A stretch of DNA of 64,000 nucleotides from NCBI RefSeq assembly GCF_026212465.1, contig NC_080056.1, positions 4,757,810 to 4,821,809 of the forward strand, given 5' to 3'. Below, piece by piece: positions 62,483 to 64,000 of this stretch. The stretch is from Amaranthus tricolor (taxonomy: Eukaryota > Streptophyta > Magnoliopsida > Caryophyllales > Amaranthaceae). The translations under genes were made by a program, and so were the position numbers. How positions within the stretch are numbered: the stretch's first letter is position 1; the number at the start of each line of letters is the position of its first letter. Under the pieces are notes generated by a model, which saw only the letters and a program-made list of their open reading frames with translations, ran no database searches and was not told where the DNA came from.

Positions 62483-62920
62483 GAAATGAGTAGTCAATAT
62501 AATATATACATATATATAGAAATGTATTTTTAACCTTAGCCAACATGAATGATTGTTTCTTTATTTAAACCAATTCCCATTAAAATTACTTAAATAAGGA
62601 TGATTTAAGAAAATAAATTGTGTTTTTGGTAGAGTGAAAGAGCTGGAGATTAAAACGTACGGCTCTATTCCTACCAACTCATCTAGCACTATTTATTTTT
62701 TTTTAATTGATGTGATGTCAATTAACATCTATAACAATAAGATCAAAATAAGAGGATTGAAGATCAAACAAAAACATTTAAATTGTCAAGTGATTTTCCT
62801 AATAAAATTTCATCAACTTTTCTTTATCATTTCTATTATATAATACCAACTACCAATCAGACCGTTAATACACATACACAATCCAACCCTAAACCCCTTA
62901 ATCTTTACTTACTAGAAGTG
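62483..62920. other. Intergenic stretch, nothing recognised
   Basis: AT-rich sequence downstream (minus strand) of the pseudogene. Open frames here are short and of random composition. Confidence 0.5.
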
Positions 62921-64000
62921 AAGTTAAAGTTAGCACAAGTAGTCCTCCAGAACAGCAATGTTGAACAAAACCCAAGCCTAGACCTTCCCAAATCAAACTA
63001 ACAAATTATCCTCCTATTGATACCCTCCAATAACAATTGTATCCTTGGATTCACACCACCATCAACAAATCCAAGCAAATAACAGCATCATTCACTTGCA
63101 CCATTGAGTTTGGCCCGAACATCCTCCAATACACCTCTTCATTCTGCAACACAAGATCAATTGTTGGGACTTCAAACCCGACTCGTGTACTTCGAAACGA
63201 CCTCCAATTATAGCACACCTTAAATGGTGCCACTGGCTTAAGTTTCAAGACGTTTCCCAACTCGTTAGTAAACACCTCAGTCACTGCTTTGTAGATGGAA
63301 CTTTATAGAACAGTGTAAGGATTCACTGTACTGATTTTAGTCCCACCAATTCCTTGTTTGTTTATTGACAGTAAATTTTTGTTTATGGGTACTTCTTTTT
63401 CGATGATTGTAATGGATATTACACCGATGAAATACTCAGAACATTTTTCTCCTGCAGAAGAACTTTCTGCAGTGCTTACAGGGTTGATTAGTAAAGGAGT
63501 GTATGAAAGCACAGAAGAAGCATCTGTTCCTGGGAGAAGATTATAAGGTCCATCACTGAAGAAAACGACACCGTTTGAGGATGAAGATAAGGAAATAGCG
63601 AATTTTCGAACAAAAATGAAAGCAGAGGAGAATTGAGAAGGGACAGATTTTAGAGCGCTCGAACCCAGCTATCCCCTGCACTCCTTTGGCTGGGGCCTTT
63701 TAAGCAAAAAAGTAGGTGCACAGTTTGAAGTTTGGTATGGATACAATTTGACCCGGGTTTGACCTTCAGTGGAGGAAACCCGAATAACATCCGGTGCGAG
63801 CTCACCAGTAGTAGAAGTACTGATGAAAGGGTTTTCAGGGAATAGGCCACAGGTGTTGTTGTTGCAGCCTGGTCAAGCAGGAGCATTGCAAGTGCCGCAG
63901 CCCTTAGAATTGTCTAAAGAGCATTGTGCAGAGTTGCAGCGAGCAGGGTGGTATGTTGAAGAGATAGTTTTTGTCGCAGTCGACCCATAAGAATCGGGCA
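62921..64000 (-). pseudogene. Disrupted paralogue of the inhibitor gene, running off the window
   Basis: On the minus strand this matches most of the intact gene at 59843-61132, including NELGNV..KPVAPFKVCY, FEVPTIDLVLQNEEVYW, NKNLLSINKQGIGGTKISTV and the Cys-rich insert. It is broken by a nonsense change (GAA to TAA, at 63303-63305, just after NPYTVL) and by frameshifts near 63080, 63500-63650 and 63740, and it also carries several small deletions. The 3' end has diverged into different frames. The 5' end lies beyond 64000. The spacing of about 3 kb and same orientation indicate a local tandem duplication followed by decay of this copy. Confidence 0.88.

Overview
The window is plant nuclear DNA, most likely from a eudicot. 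About four fifths of it (positions 1-51659) is an endogenous pararetrovirus array of the family Caulimoviridae. The rest (51660-64000) is AT-rich host DNA with miniature transposons, a nested retroelement, one intact secreted inhibitor-type aspartic-protease-like gene and its broken paralogue. The plant origin is supported by the tRNA-Met primer sites, Stowaway-like elements, an apparent TRIM, a long solo LTR and the xyloglucanase-inhibitor-type gene.

The viral unit is 7530 bp. Its order is: tRNA-Met primer binding site; ORF1, a 1846-codon polyprotein (movement protein, coat protein with a CCHC knuckle, aspartic protease, reverse transcriptase, RNase H); ORF2, a 434-codon aromatic-rich protein of unknown role that overlaps ORF1 by 56 bp; and a 540-bp intergenic promoter and poly(A) region. 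This layout fits the florendovirus group best, with petuvirus-like viruses as the alternative.

Array layout: the 3' part of one unit (1-1657), then two complete head-to-tail plus-strand units (1658-9187, 9188-16720). A minus-strand block follows (16733-32762), holding a truncated polyprotein, a chimeric unit and a complete unit. A plus-strand block follows that (32763-51659): an 88-bp ORF2 scrap, a 5'-truncated unit, the same chimeric unit, and a last complete-length unit with a one-base frameshift in ORF1. The minus and plus blocks form a 12.36-kb inverted repeat around a 3.76-kb spacer. By eye the copies differ at only about seven positions, so the array is young or recently homogenised. 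Several copies have all reading frames open, and the tandem units have promoter and poly(A) signals on both sides.

Rearrangement junctions fall into two classes. Several stop at exactly the same viral nucleotide, three bases into the primer binding site, where minus-strand DNA synthesis begins. Others carry 8-11 bp of microhomology or a 12-bp filler. Both classes suggest end-joining of linear or gapped viral DNA followed by duplication.

Host part: MITE remnants (about 51808-52482 and 54011-54275), two foldback repeats built from palindromic modules (about 52860-53240 and 53379-53853), and a TRIM-like element (55119-59125) split by a 3.5-kb solo LTR with a CATAT duplication. Then come a TA microsatellite, the minus-strand gene at 59843-61132, a second TA microsatellite, and a disrupted paralogue running off the right edge.
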